Shown piece by piece: positions 26,741 to 35,812 of a stretch of 64,000 nt of DNA. Both the position numbers and the translations under genes were made by a program. Positions within the stretch are counted from its first letter, which is position 1. The number at the start of each line of letters is the position of its first letter. The notes beneath the pieces are model-generated. The model worked only from the letters and a program-made list of their open reading frames with translations, was not told the DNA's origin and ran no database searches. This DNA comes from Pedobacter hiemivivus (lineage in GTDB: Bacteria; Bacteroidota; Bacteroidia; Sphingobacteriales; Sphingobacteriaceae), in the NCBI RefSeq assembly GCF_004331685.1, contig NZ_SJSM01000017.1, forward strand, positions 48,524-112,523, given 5' to 3'.

Positions 26741-29700
26741 TTAGAAATTAAGATTAAGCGCAAAACCAATGCTTCTTAACGAAGGAAGGGACATTGCCTC
26801 TACGCCCTGGAACTGACCATCATAGGCCGAAACTTCAGGATCAATATTTGGCACATCAGACCAAAGCAAGAGGTTACGCCCCACAGCAGAGATAGAACCA
26901 GTTTTTACTGCTATTTTACGCAACAATGAAGTTGGCAATGCATAGCTTAGCTTTACCTCTCTTAGTTTTACATAAGAAGCATCAAAAGTGGCAATGGCAT
27001 CATTGTTATAGTAAGCACGCCAATAGTTTCTTACCGTTACTTCGGTTTTATTTGGATTGCCAGTGTCTATATCCGTACCACCTCCAATCATGTTTCCGGC
27101 ACCATTCGCATCGCGATTTACCAGAGATTCTTTTAAGCTACCTGCGTTAATACCCTCTATATAAGTACGTGAGTGCACTACGCCACCTTTTTGCATGCTA
27201 AACAATACACTTAGCGACAGTTTTTTGTACCTAAAATTATTGGTAATTCCGGCGGTGTAATCAGGGTTTACATTACCGATGAAAGCCCAGTCGCCATTTT
27301 CTTCTTGTGGTAAACCATTTTTGTGCGTTAAACCTGCATTATTGTAAATCAGGTAATCACCATATAAAGAGCCAAAAGAGCCGTCACCTTTGGTATTTAG
27401 GGTACGTAATTCAAGCGATGCCCAACGCTCTAACTGGCGGATGCGGGAGATCCCGATGTTTTCAGCCAGAGAGATCACTTTATTGCGATTCATGGCAAAG
27501 TTAACCGACATATCCCAGCTAAAATCCTTTAACTTAACCGGGCTGGCATTCAGCATCACCTCTAGTCCCTGATTATTCATTTTACCCACATTCATCAGCT
27601 TCGTATCGTAACCCGCCGAAGGGTTTAAGGTAACAGGAATGATCAAATCAGTTGTGGTACTTTTGTAGTAAGTCACATCCAAACCAATACGGTTATTTAA
27701 AAAGCGGGAATCGAAACCAAACTCATAAGAGTCTACCTTTTCCGGGCGGATATCCGCATTCGGGTAATTGTTGTTGTGAACCGCCACCGTTTCGCCATTC
27801 CATCCCTGAGCGATCTGGAAGTTTGATGCCGTTTGGTAAGGCTCTAAATCCCTACGTACAGAAGATACACTTCCTCTTAATTTTAGAAAACTTACAACCG
27901 GACTAGTCAGGTTAAATAACTCTGATGCCACCACACTCAATGATGCGGATGGATAGAAATAAGAATTGTTCTTTTTTGGTAAAGCACTAGACCAGTCATT
28001 TCTACCTGTTAAATCCAAAAACACCATGTTTTTATAACCCAACTGCGTAGTCGCATAAATAGAGTTGATCTTTTTTTCCTGATAAGTATTACCAGCTACA
28101 ATTGGAATGGCATTGTTAGACAAGTTGTATACGTTAGGAATGGCCAATCTACCCGCAATAGCCCCCAGTCGCTTAGATTTCTGGGTTAGCAAGTTACCAC
28201 CCGCGTTCGCATTAAAGGTAAAATCGCTACTAAATTTAGTATCGTAGGATAGTAAAAAATCATGGTTGGTCTCCAGGAAATACACGTCATCCTCCTGGTA
28301 ATATCCATTTACAAATTGAGCCGTAGAGGTAGCATGTCTCATGGTACGTTTGTCGTTATAAAAATCGCGACCTGTCCTTACCATCAATTTTAAATTCGGC
28401 ATAAAATCGTAACTCAGCTTTACGTTGCCATATACCCTGTCGCGGTTATTGCCGTTCAGGTTTTCATGGGCTACAAAGTAAGGGTTGTTCAATCTTGAAC
28501 CATTTGGACTATAGATCGGTGTATTTTGTATCGTATTTGAAGATCCCGGCAACCAATAATTTTTCAAACTTTCTACATTCACGTTTCTGGGCATGTACAA
28601 GAAAATCTTCATGATGGCATCATCATTCTTAGCACCATAACTGGTCCTATTGTCACTGGCTGTATTGATGTAATTCATGTTTACATCGACCTTCAGTTTC
28701 GGGGTAATGTTATAACCCGAATTTAAACCCAAAGTATTACGACTTAAACCTGTATTTTCTACAATACCGGTTTGTTCGGCATTGGTATACGACAAACGGA
28801 AATTCAATTTATCATTACTCGAGGCAATAGACAAGTTATTCGTATAAGTTTGTCCGGTAACAAAGAAGTCTTTCAATTGATTAGGATATGCCACAAAGGG
28901 AGTAGGGATACGTTTTCCTGTGATCGGATCTATTGGTGAATCAAACTGCGGAATCAGTTGTCCATTCATAGCAGGGCCCCAGTTTTCCATAATGTTATCA
29001 TTGGTCCCACCGCCCATTCCGTCTACATACGCATACTGACCATCGCGACCCTGACCATATTTATATTGATAATCAGGTAATTTCAACGGAGATTCATAGC
29101 TCGCCTGCGAGTTAAAAGAGATGCCAACGCCTTTAGTGCCTTTACCAGATTTTGTAGTGATGAGCACCACCCCGTTGGCTGCTCTAGATCCGTATAATGC
29201 CGCAGCATTTGGACCTTTTAATACGGTAATGGATTCAATATCATTAGGATCAATCTCTCCGGCAGCATTACCGTAATCCACTTCGCCCTCGCCATTCGTT
29301 AAGTTTGGATTGTTATAATCTTGTCTACCTGTATAAGCACGGGTAGATTGTTCGTTGTTGTTACTTACCGGTACTCCATCCACCACAAAAAGTGGCGAGT
29401 TGTTATAATTGTAACCACTTACGAAGTTTTGTCCACGGATCTGGATGTTGGCCGAAGCGCCTACCCCACCTGATGAATTGGTGATCTGTACGCCGGCTAC
29501 TCTACCACTAAGCGTATTCAGGAGGTTGGTTTCATGTGATTCCTGCAACAGATTTCCATCTACTTTTTGGGCAGAGAAACCTATGGATTTGGCCTCACGG
29601 GTAATTCCCAAAGCAGTTACCATCACTTCATTCAGTTTATTGTCGTTTTCAGACAAGGCAATATTAACCACTTGACGAGCGCCAACAGTGATCTCTTTAG

Positions 29701-30229
29701 ATGCATATCCTACGAAAGCAAATACCAATACTGCATTTTCATCAGGAACCGTCAACTGGTAATGCCCTTTGTTATCCGTTACGGTACCCAATGTACTGCC
29801 TTTAACCCTAATGCTTACCCCTGGAATTGTTCCTTTTGTGTTGGCATCGGTTACTACACCAGTAATGTTTTTACTTTTCGCCAGCACAATTGAATTCTCA
29901 TATTCCTGATACGAAATGGCATATGGTGTTAGCAATTTGTGCAGAACATACTCCAATGGCTCATCTCTAAAAGCTGCATTGCTAACTTCGGCTTTTTTAA
30001 GGTTAAGCGAAGCTGGATCGTAGGCAAAATTTAATCCTGTTTTATTTTTAATTTTCTGAATTGCGGTTTCCAGATTTTCTTTATCGAAGGAAATAGAGAT
30101 CCTTTGTTTTAAAATACCCAGACTGAATAATTTTTTTGCATAAAGCTGACTTGTGGTTAAAAAGAGAAATAACACACAGAAGCCCATTACAGTTGATGTT
30201 TTTAATACGGTATGTATAATTTTTTTCAT
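26741..30229 (-). CDS. SusC/RagA TonB-dependent transporter with STN domain (locus 2)
   Basis: 1162 residues from the start chosen at 30229 (MKKIIHTVLK), which begins a normal signal peptide ending near SQLYAKK. The open frame extends to 30304 but adds an implausible 25-residue basic leader. STN domain (about 43-95), regulatory beta domain (about 105-180), then the SusC plug with the signature ALGITREAKSIG, GVVLITTKSG, and the barrel to the C-terminal FALNLNF. TonB-dependent import and signalling to the FecR encoded upstream are expected. Confidence 0.92.
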   Translation of the reverse strand: MKKIIHTVLKTSTVMGFCVLFLFLTTSQLYAKKLFSLGILKQRISISFDKENLETAIQKIKNKTGLNFAYDPASLNLKKAEVSNAAFRDEPLEYVLHKLLTPYAISYQEYENSIVLAKSKNITGVVTDANTKGTIPGVSIRVKGSTLGTVTDNKGHYQLTVPDENAVLVFAFVGYASKEITVGARQVVNIALSENDNKLNEVMVTALGITREAKSIGFSAQKVDGNLLQESHETNLLNTLSGRVAGVQITNSSGGVGASANIQIRGQNFVSGYNYNNSPLFVVDGVPVSNNNEQSTRAYTGRQDYNNPNLTNGEGEVDYGNAAGEIDPNDIESITVLKGPNAAALYGSRAANGVVLITTKSGKGTKGVGISFNSQASYESPLKLPDYQYKYGQGRDGQYAYVDGMGGGTNDNIMENWGPAMNGQLIPQFDSPIDPITGKRIPTPFVAYPNQLKDFFVTGQTYTNNLSIASSNDKLNFRLSYTNAEQTGIVENTGLSRNTLGLNSGYNITPKLKVDVNMNYINTASDNRTSYGAKNDDAIMKIFLYMPRNVNVESLKNYWLPGSSNTIQNTPIYSPNGSRLNNPYFVAHENLNGNNRDRVYGNVKLSYDFMPNLKLMVRTGRDFYNDKRTMRHATSTAQFVNGYYQEDDVYFLETNHDFLLSYDTKFSSDFTFNANAGGNLLTQKSKRLGAIAGRLAIPNVYNLSNNAIPIVAGNTYQEKKINSIYATTQLGYKNMVFLDLTGRNDWSSALPKKNNSYFYPSASLSVVASELFNLTSPVVSFLKLRGSVSSVRRDLEPYQTASNFQIAQGWNGETVAVHNNNYPNADIRPEKVDSYEFGFDSRFLNNRIGLDVTYYKSTTTDLIIPVTLNPSAGYDTKLMNVGKMNNQGLEVMLNASPVKLKDFSWDMSVNFAMNRNKVISLAENIGISRIRQLERWASLELRTLNTKGDGSFGSLYGDYLIYNNAGLTHKNGLPQEENGDWAFIGNVNPDYTAGITNNFRYKKLSLSVLFSMQKGGVVHSRTYIEGINAGSLKESLVNRDANGAGNMIGGGTDIDTGNPNKTEVTVRNYWRAYYNNDAIATFDASYVKLREVKLSYALPTSLLRKIAVKTGSISAVGRNLLLWSDVPNIDPEVSAYDGQFQGVEAMSLPSLRSIGFALNLNF

Positions 30230-30263
30230 CAGTATATAATTTGTTTTTCTATTTTTGATTAAA

Positions 30264-30350
30264 ACATTGAGTAATTGATTTTTTAATAGTGATGCCCTAG
30301 GCATCCTATTTAGAGGCTGCTGTTAATTCCAATAACAGTAGCTTCTTTTT
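30264..30350 (+). ncRNA. Candidate cis-antisense RNA opposite the susC leader (locus 2)
   Basis: A 13-bp stem (30312-30324 with 30334-30346, two G-U pairs, 9-base loop) is followed by T5 (30346-30350) on the plus strand and no T-run on the minus strand. It is a terminator running against susC and ends at the fecR stop codon. A TATTTTTG box at 30250-30257 is a possible -7 element, without a clear -33 box. No plus-strand ORF is present. The layout matches loci 1 and 3 in this window. The terminator is seen; the RNA is inferred. Confidence 0.42.
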
Positions 30351-31276
30351 CATCGATACAGTATTACTTTTCCATTTTCAGTTCTTGTATGAAGTCCGTG
30401 AATTTTTGCTATGATTTTTAAGATGCGCTGGGCATTGTCCGTTTTGCTGATGCTGAAGGTGTATCTCAATTCTGCTATCCCCCCATCGGGTGCTAGCAGT
30501 TCAATGCCGTAACAGCTGTTAAAAATATAGCCCAGTTCTTTAAAGGATACGTTGTCAAGGTCCATAGTCGACTTGTTCCATGCAGCTACATAATTGGTAT
30601 TGATGCTATCCAGTTTAAAGGTGCCTGATTTGGTATTAAACCTGATAAGCTCCCCTTTGCTGAGATAAGCCAGACGATGATCTTTGTTATTTACCTGCAC
30701 TTTCCCGTGCGAAACGGCCACTTCGACCTCAGTTAAATCCGCTTTATTTTTAATGTTAAATGCCGTACCTAATACCTGTGTTGAAATTTGTCCGGATTGA
30801 ACAATAAATGGGCGTTCAGGATTTCTTGCAATTGAAAAGTAAGCTTCACCACCTTCCAGTTTCACTATGCGTTTATTAGAGGTGGTAAATGTTGCAGGGA
30901 CGTATAACTTTGTTCCGGGGCGTAAAGTTATAACCGACCGGTCTGTAAGTGTTATGGTTTTTGTCTCGCCAGCTTTGCTGGTATAGGTCATCCAGACCTG
31001 GTTTTTGTTTAATCCGACTGTATCGTTAGCTCGGTATAAGGCAACACCTATTGAAGCGATAAGTAATATGGCCGCCGCAGCTCTTATAAAAAACAGCTTA
31101 AAACTTTTATGGGGATTTATTTTCTGACGTACCAGATCGAAGATTTCATCTTTGATCCTGTTTTCTTTATCTACATCTCCGAAAGCATCAAAGGGAATCT
31201 TGTCGTCTGTCTGATGGAACCAGGTTATGGCCTGTTGGTCTATGTCTTTTTTGAAGCGGCTATTTGTCTTACCCAT
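30350..31276 (-). CDS. FecR-family anti-sigma factor (locus 2)
   Basis: 308 residues: a short cytoplasmic N-terminal region, one membrane helix near 65-82 (FFIRAAAAILLIASIGVALY), then FecR (VKLEGGEAYFSIARNPERPF) and a C-terminal DUF4974-type domain. It is shorter than the locus 1 FecR, mainly between helix and FecR core. It would hold the sigma factor encoded 57 bases upstream until SusC signals ligand. Confidence 0.91.
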   Translation of the reverse strand: MGKTNSRFKKDIDQQAITWFHQTDDKIPFDAFGDVDKENRIKDEIFDLVRQKINPHKSFKLFFIRAAAAILLIASIGVALYRANDTVGLNKNQVWMTYTSKAGETKTITLTDRSVITLRPGTKLYVPATFTTSNKRIVKLEGGEAYFSIARNPERPFIVQSGQISTQVLGTAFNIKNKADLTEVEVAVSHGKVQVNNKDHRLAYLSKGELIRFNTKSGTFKLDSINTNYVAAWNKSTMDLDNVSFKELGYIFNSCYGIELLAPDGGIAELRYTFSISKTDNAQRILKIIAKIHGLHTRTENGKVILYR

Positions 31277-31333
31277 ATACTAACTCATCATCGCCAAAGT
31301 CAAAAAGTACTTTAAGCGCGGGTTATGTATAGG

Positions 31334-31930
31334 TTAAAGTTTTGTTAAGGCAATTGTAAATAGTGCGGCGAGGTTTGTAGGATCGGAATAAAACCTTTTT
31401 GTTTTCTTTTTGAGCCTTTCTAATGCCTGAGAAATGTTGTTTTTTATAGTCTGCTCTGATAGCGAAAGCTCGGAAGCAATTTCACGAATAGACTTATTTT
31501 CCTCTCTGCTCAGTACAAATGCCTTTCGCATGGTATCAGGCATATTTTCAATTTCTTTATTAAAGAATGCTTTCAGCTCGTTAGCTTCCAGGTTGTGCTC
31601 AATGGAATGTTGTAGTTGATCATCCTGAAAAATACTATTCCTGGAAAAGTCGGCCAGGTTCTTTTTGTAAAAACTAATGGTTCTGTTTTTTGCGGCGGTA
31701 TTTAAATACGGAGCAAGGGTACTTTCTATGGTAATGGCCTTTCTTGAAGTCCATAGGTTTACAAAGATATTCTGGACAATATCTTTAGTGGCCTCTTCAT
31801 CACGTATCCTTCGGTATACCATATTGTACACTTCTTTCCAATACCGCTCATATAAAACCTTAAAGGCCGACTGATCTCCTTTTTGCAAACCAAGAAGTAA
31901 ATTATCATCAGTATCAATGGCATTATACAT
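31334..31930 (-). CDS. ECF RNA polymerase sigma factor (locus 2)
   Basis: 198 residues with region 2 (FKVLYERYWKEVYNMVYRRI) and region 4 helix-turn-helix (IREIASELSLSEQTIKNNI). It is the first gene of the ECF-FecR-SusC-SusD-phosphatase operon. A strong hairpin upstream (31996-32049) insulates it from the small secreted protein gene. Confidence 0.92.
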   Translation of the reverse strand: MYNAIDTDDNLLLGLQKGDQSAFKVLYERYWKEVYNMVYRRIRDEEATKDIVQNIFVNLWTSRKAITIESTLAPYLNTAAKNRTISFYKKNLADFSRNSIFQDDQLQHSIEHNLEANELKAFFNKEIENMPDTMRKAFVLSREENKSIREIASELSLSEQTIKNNISQALERLKKKTKRFYSDPTNLAALFTIALTKL

Positions 31931-31995
31931 GCCTCAAAGGTATAGCTCGGTTGTTAAGCTAAGGTTAAGATCAAAAAAAGGATGAGACTAGCGTA

Positions 31996-32049
31996 TAAAA
32001 GCCGGTCCTTATCTGCAGAAATATTTTTGCAGATAAGGACCGGCTTTTA
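31996..32049. terminator. Terminator with a perfect 22-bp stem
   Basis: 31996-32017 is exactly complementary to 32028-32049 around a 10-base loop. The stem starts TAAAAGCCGG and ends CCGGCTTTTA, giving T4 on either strand. It lies downstream of the small secreted protein gene and upstream of the locus 2 sigma gene. Confidence 0.78.
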
Positions 32050-32081
32050 CGATATTTATTTAATCAGGGACAACCAGATTA

Positions 32082-32417
32082 TTATTGCTTAGGTTTTCTT
32101 ATAGATATGTTAAAATCTTTCCAGATTTGAGCTTGCTCAGGCGTCATGATCACTTTTTCTTTGGCAGACATCTCTTTCCTGATTACAGTAACTTTTTCCT
32201 TTTTTTGTTCGTCAGTTAATGTTGCATCATCTTTAATTGCCTTTTGTGCTTTACTGCTTTCTGATATCGCATCATGCATTTTTTGTCTATTTTCATCACT
32301 AAGCTTCATCACAGTAAAAACTGAATCTCTCCGTACTTTCATACTTTTAGGTTTGTCCTGAGCAAAAATTGTAGTTGCTGCCAACATCAACCCGAATAAC
32401 AAGGCTCCTTTTTTCAT
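32082..32417 (-). CDS. Small secreted helical protein of unknown function
   Basis: 111 residues with a signal peptide ending near TTIFAQ. The mature part is charged and helical with LTDEQKKEKV and MTPEQAQIW repeats, reminiscent of Spy/CpxP-type periplasmic chaperones (LTxxQ motifs), but the match is weak. It is monocistronic, divergent from the GH88 gene and followed by a strong terminator. Confidence 0.7.
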   Translation of the reverse strand: MKKGALLFGLMLAATTIFAQDKPKSMKVRRDSVFTVMKLSDENRQKMHDAISESSKAQKAIKDDATLTDEQKKEKVTVIRKEMSAKEKVIMTPEQAQIWKDFNISIRKPKQ

Positions 32418-32607
32418 AATTACGATTTTATATGTTTAATTTATTATTTGCTCAGTAATATCTGGTATTATTTGATAAAAACGAATCTAACAGCTAAAAT
32501 TCATCAATTTCAAACTATTTCTGGAGATATTCGAAAGTCTGTTTTCACATTCTCTCCTACCTTCACGCTGACAAGCAATAAAACCTATTATCAGAAAAGA
32601 TTGAACG

Positions 32608-33816
32608 ATGAGAAAAACTTTCAGCATGCTTTTAGCGGCTTCAACCCTTGCTTTAACCAGCTTTGCCCAATCCGAGCAAGACACCTCCTTAAAGTGGTTA
32701 AAGACTAGTACCAATGTAATTAGCTATCAATTAAACAAAGCGTCAAAAACTTATAAACCAGGCAAAAATCCCCGTTCGGTGAATCCAGATGGTACGGTTA
32801 GGCTTGCTCCTTATAAAGATTGGACCACTGGTTTTTTTCCAGGTTCATTATGGTATGGCTATGAGCTTACCGGAGACAAAAAACTAGCAGAAAAGGCAAA
32901 ACGTTTTACCCTGGCTTTGGATTCTGTCCGCTACCTTACACATACTCATGATTTAGGTTTTATGTTGTATTGCTCATACGGAAATGCTTATCGCATTACT
33001 GGTGATAAAACTTATTTACCTGCATTAGCCGATGGCGCAAAACATCTTTTTGCCAGGTTTAATCCTAAAGTTAGCGCTATACGCTCATGGGATTTCCCAC
33101 AATGGCATTTCCCGGTAATCATTGATAATATGATCAACCTTGAGTATTTATACTGGGGTGCAAAAGAATTCAACAAACCTGAATATGCACAGGCAGCAAG
33201 GACCCATGCCATTACAACCATGAAAAACCATTACAGAAATGACCATAGCTCGTACCATGTAGTGGATTATGATCCTGAAACTGGAAAGATCCTACGTAAG
33301 GCGACACACCAAGGCCTTACCGACGAATCGGCATGGGCACGTGGACAAGCCTGGGGACTTTACGGCTATACCATGTGTTATGAAAACACCAAAGATCAAA
33401 AATTCCTTGATCAGGCAGAATTGGTTGCTGCTTTTATCATGAATCATCCGCGTATGCCTAAGGATAAAATTCCGGTTTGGGATTTTGATGTGCACAACGC
33501 GCTTGATGTCGATGAACGTGCTCCTAGAGATGCTTCAGCCGCGGCTGTTATTGCATCAGCTTTACTGGATTTAAGCACTCAGGTAAAGGATGGTAAAAAA
33601 TATATGGACTATGCAGAGGCGATACTCAAAAGCCTATCTTCGCCAGCTTATTTGGCCAAACCAGGTACAAATGGTTTATTTATCTTAAAACATAGTGTAG
33701 GTGCTTTCCTTTACAATTCTGAAATCGACACCCCTCTGGATTATGCTGACTATTATTACCTGGAAGCTTTGAAAAGATATGCCAACATCAAAAAAATAGA
33801 TCTTTCAAAAATTTAA
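32608..33816 (+). CDS. Glycoside hydrolase family 88 unsaturated glucuronyl hydrolase
   Basis: 402 residues with a signal peptide (cleavage near LTSFAQ). Two catalytic-type aspartates are visible: Asp115 in THTHDLGF and Asp173 in IIDNMINLEY, corresponding to the pair used by characterised unsaturated glucuronyl hydrolases. The enzyme removes the 4,5-unsaturated uronate left by polysaccharide lyases through vinyl-ether hydration. It directly precedes two heparinase III-type lyases with 3- and 13-base gaps, so it should act on their unsaturated heparan sulfate oligosaccharides, in the periplasm. Confidence 0.9.
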   Translation: MRKTFSMLLAASTLALTSFAQSEQDTSLKWLKTSTNVISYQLNKASKTYKPGKNPRSVNPDGTVRLAPYKDWTTGFFPGSLWYGYELTGDKKLAEKAKRFTLALDSVRYLTHTHDLGFMLYCSYGNAYRITGDKTYLPALADGAKHLFARFNPKVSAIRSWDFPQWHFPVIIDNMINLEYLYWGAKEFNKPEYAQAARTHAITTMKNHYRNDHSSYHVVDYDPETGKILRKATHQGLTDESAWARGQAWGLYGYTMCYENTKDQKFLDQAELVAAFIMNHPRMPKDKIPVWDFDVHNALDVDERAPRDASAAAVIASALLDLSTQVKDGKKYMDYAEAILKSLSSPAYLAKPGTNGLFILKHSVGAFLYNSEIDTPLDYADYYYLEALKRYANIKKIDLSKI

Positions 33817-33819
33817 AAG

Positions 33820-35799
33820 ATGAAAAAAAAAGGAATTGTTCTACTGGCTATTATAATCCTATCTTGTCGTTTAATTTACGCTCAAGAAACAGGTATTACT
33901 AAATCGAGCTTTGACCACATCAATCTCAGCTATCCCGGCTTAGAAAAAACCAATAAACTCTTCTTAGCGGGTAAATACAATGATGCGGCCAATGAACTTT
34001 TAAAATACTACCGCAATCGGACTAATGTGAAACATCTTGATTTTAATGTTAGTGACGCGCAAAAATTTGCGGGTAAAAAAGTAAACCAGAACACCGTAGA
34101 TCTGGCCAACAATATTTTACTTCACAAATTTAAGCCTCACAAAGGCTACCCTGCTTATGATTACGGGAAAGACATCAACTGGCAATATCGCCCCGTGCAA
34201 GACCAATTGTTAACCACTTTTTTGCATCGTACTGCATTTTGGGAGCCACTTGGGATTGTTTATCGCAACACAGGGGATGAACAGTATGCCAAAGAATGGA
34301 TTTTTGAAGTACGTGACTGGATCAAAAAGAATAAACAAGGTGCTTATCCAGATGATAAAGAATACGCATGGAAAGCATTTGTAGTTTCCTTCAGACTGAA
34401 CCATTGGAGCGGATTTTTCAATCTATTCTTAAACTCTCCTAACTTTACTTCCGCTTTTTTAATGGAGTTTTTAAACTCGTATAATGAGCAAGCCAATTAT
34501 GTAACAGCTAATTATACAGATATAGGTAACCACCGTTTGTACCAGGCCATACACCTGATGTACGCAGGCAGTGCTTTTCCTGAAATGAAAGCAGCCACAG
34601 CCTGGCGCAAAAGTGGCATTAGGGTCCTAAATGATGAAATTGCGAAACAAGTATTACCTGATGGCGTACAGTTTGAGCTTTCTCCATCCTACCATATCGG
34701 CACGATAAAGATATTTTTAGACGCATTGCAGATTGCCAAAATGAACGGTGCTGAGAATGAATTTCCGGAAAGTTACCGCAGCCTCGTAGAGAAAATGGTG
34801 ATGGCAGTTGGCAAATATTCTTTTCCTGACTACACTTTCCCGCTATATGGTAATGCATTTTTAACCAACAAAGAAGCCATGCTTAAAAGCTATAAAGTGT
34901 GGGCTCAGGTTTTTCCGGAGAACAAGGTGATTCAATATTACGCTACCGAGGGGTCTTCTGGCAAACAGCCTAATTATCTGTCTAGCTCCCTACCTAATGC
35001 TGGTTTTTATGCCTTTAGAAATGGCTGGGATACAAAATCAACCGTAATGCAGATCAAAGCTGGTCCACCAGCAGAGTTTCACTCCCACCCTGACAATGGC
35101 ACATTTGAACTATGGGTAACAGGCCGCAATTTCACCCCAGATGCGGGTAGCTTTGTATATGCCAATGTTGGTGACCAGGAAAACACAAAAAGGGACTGGT
35201 ACCGCTCAACTAAAGCGCATCAGACGCTTACATTGGAGAATGGCAACCTGACCAATAAAGCCCAATTAAACAAATGGGAGACTGATAAAAGCTTAGGTAT
35301 TTTAAGCTATACGAACCCTAGTTATACCAACTTAAGCCATCAACGTACATTTTTATTCGTTGATCAAACCTATTTTATCGTAATCGATAGGGCAATAGGA
35401 ACAGCAACAGGTAATTTAGGTATTCATTATGTTTTAAAAGAAGATAGCAAACCCATTTTTGACTATAACAAAAACAGCGTAAATACAAATTATGCCGATG
35501 GTAATAATCTTTTAATTCAATTACTGAACAAAGATAAAGTTAGTTTAAAAGAAGAAAAAAGCTTTGTATCTTATCAATACCAACAAGAAGTTCCTAGACC
35601 AGCCCTTGTATTTGAAAAGCCTAAGAACGATAATAAGACTCACAGTTTTGTTTCGGTGTTATATCTTTACCAAGGCAATTCGGCACCTGAGATAAAAGTT
35701 ACGGAAAATGCGGGTCACGATCCGGCTACCGGAAAAATCAATATAACTATCAACATAAATGGCAAAATCAATTCTATCAAACAGGATTTAAATCCATAA
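33820..35799 (+). CDS. Heparinase II/III-family polysaccharide lyase, PL12-like (diverged copy)
   Basis: 659 residues with a signal peptide ending near RLIYAQ. An N-terminal (alpha/alpha)6 toroid is followed by the heparinase II/III C-terminal beta-sandwich. The lyase residues are kept and collinear with the next gene: Asn237 (GNHRLYQ), Tyr291 (SPSYHIG) and His421 (AEFHSHPDNG). The N-terminal toroid differs markedly from the downstream paralogue (KGYPAYDYGKDINWQYRP versus KGYGYFDYGKDINWQMWP, and beyond), which suggests a different sulfation or uronate preference. Eliminative cleavage of a heparan-type glycosaminoglycan is likely; the exact substrate is inferred. Confidence 0.86.
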   Translation: MKKKGIVLLAIIILSCRLIYAQETGITKSSFDHINLSYPGLEKTNKLFLAGKYNDAANELLKYYRNRTNVKHLDFNVSDAQKFAGKKVNQNTVDLANNILLHKFKPHKGYPAYDYGKDINWQYRPVQDQLLTTFLHRTAFWEPLGIVYRNTGDEQYAKEWIFEVRDWIKKNKQGAYPDDKEYAWKAFVVSFRLNHWSGFFNLFLNSPNFTSAFLMEFLNSYNEQANYVTANYTDIGNHRLYQAIHLMYAGSAFPEMKAATAWRKSGIRVLNDEIAKQVLPDGVQFELSPSYHIGTIKIFLDALQIAKMNGAENEFPESYRSLVEKMVMAVGKYSFPDYTFPLYGNAFLTNKEAMLKSYKVWAQVFPENKVIQYYATEGSSGKQPNYLSSSLPNAGFYAFRNGWDTKSTVMQIKAGPPAEFHSHPDNGTFELWVTGRNFTPDAGSFVYANVGDQENTKRDWYRSTKAHQTLTLENGNLTNKAQLNKWETDKSLGILSYTNPSYTNLSHQRTFLFVDQTYFIVIDRAIGTATGNLGIHYVLKEDSKPIFDYNKNSVNTNYADGNNLLIQLLNKDKVSLKEEKSFVSYQYQQEVPRPALVFEKPKNDNKTHSFVSVLYLYQGNSAPEIKVTENAGHDPATGKINITININGKINSIKQDLNP

Positions 35800-35812
35800 A
35801 AGCCCAAGAAGT

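Noticed and set aside
30230..30304. 25-residue N-terminal extension of the locus 2 SusC
   Set aside because: Basic residues precede a normal signal peptide starting at 30229, and the region carries the antisense terminator candidate downstream.
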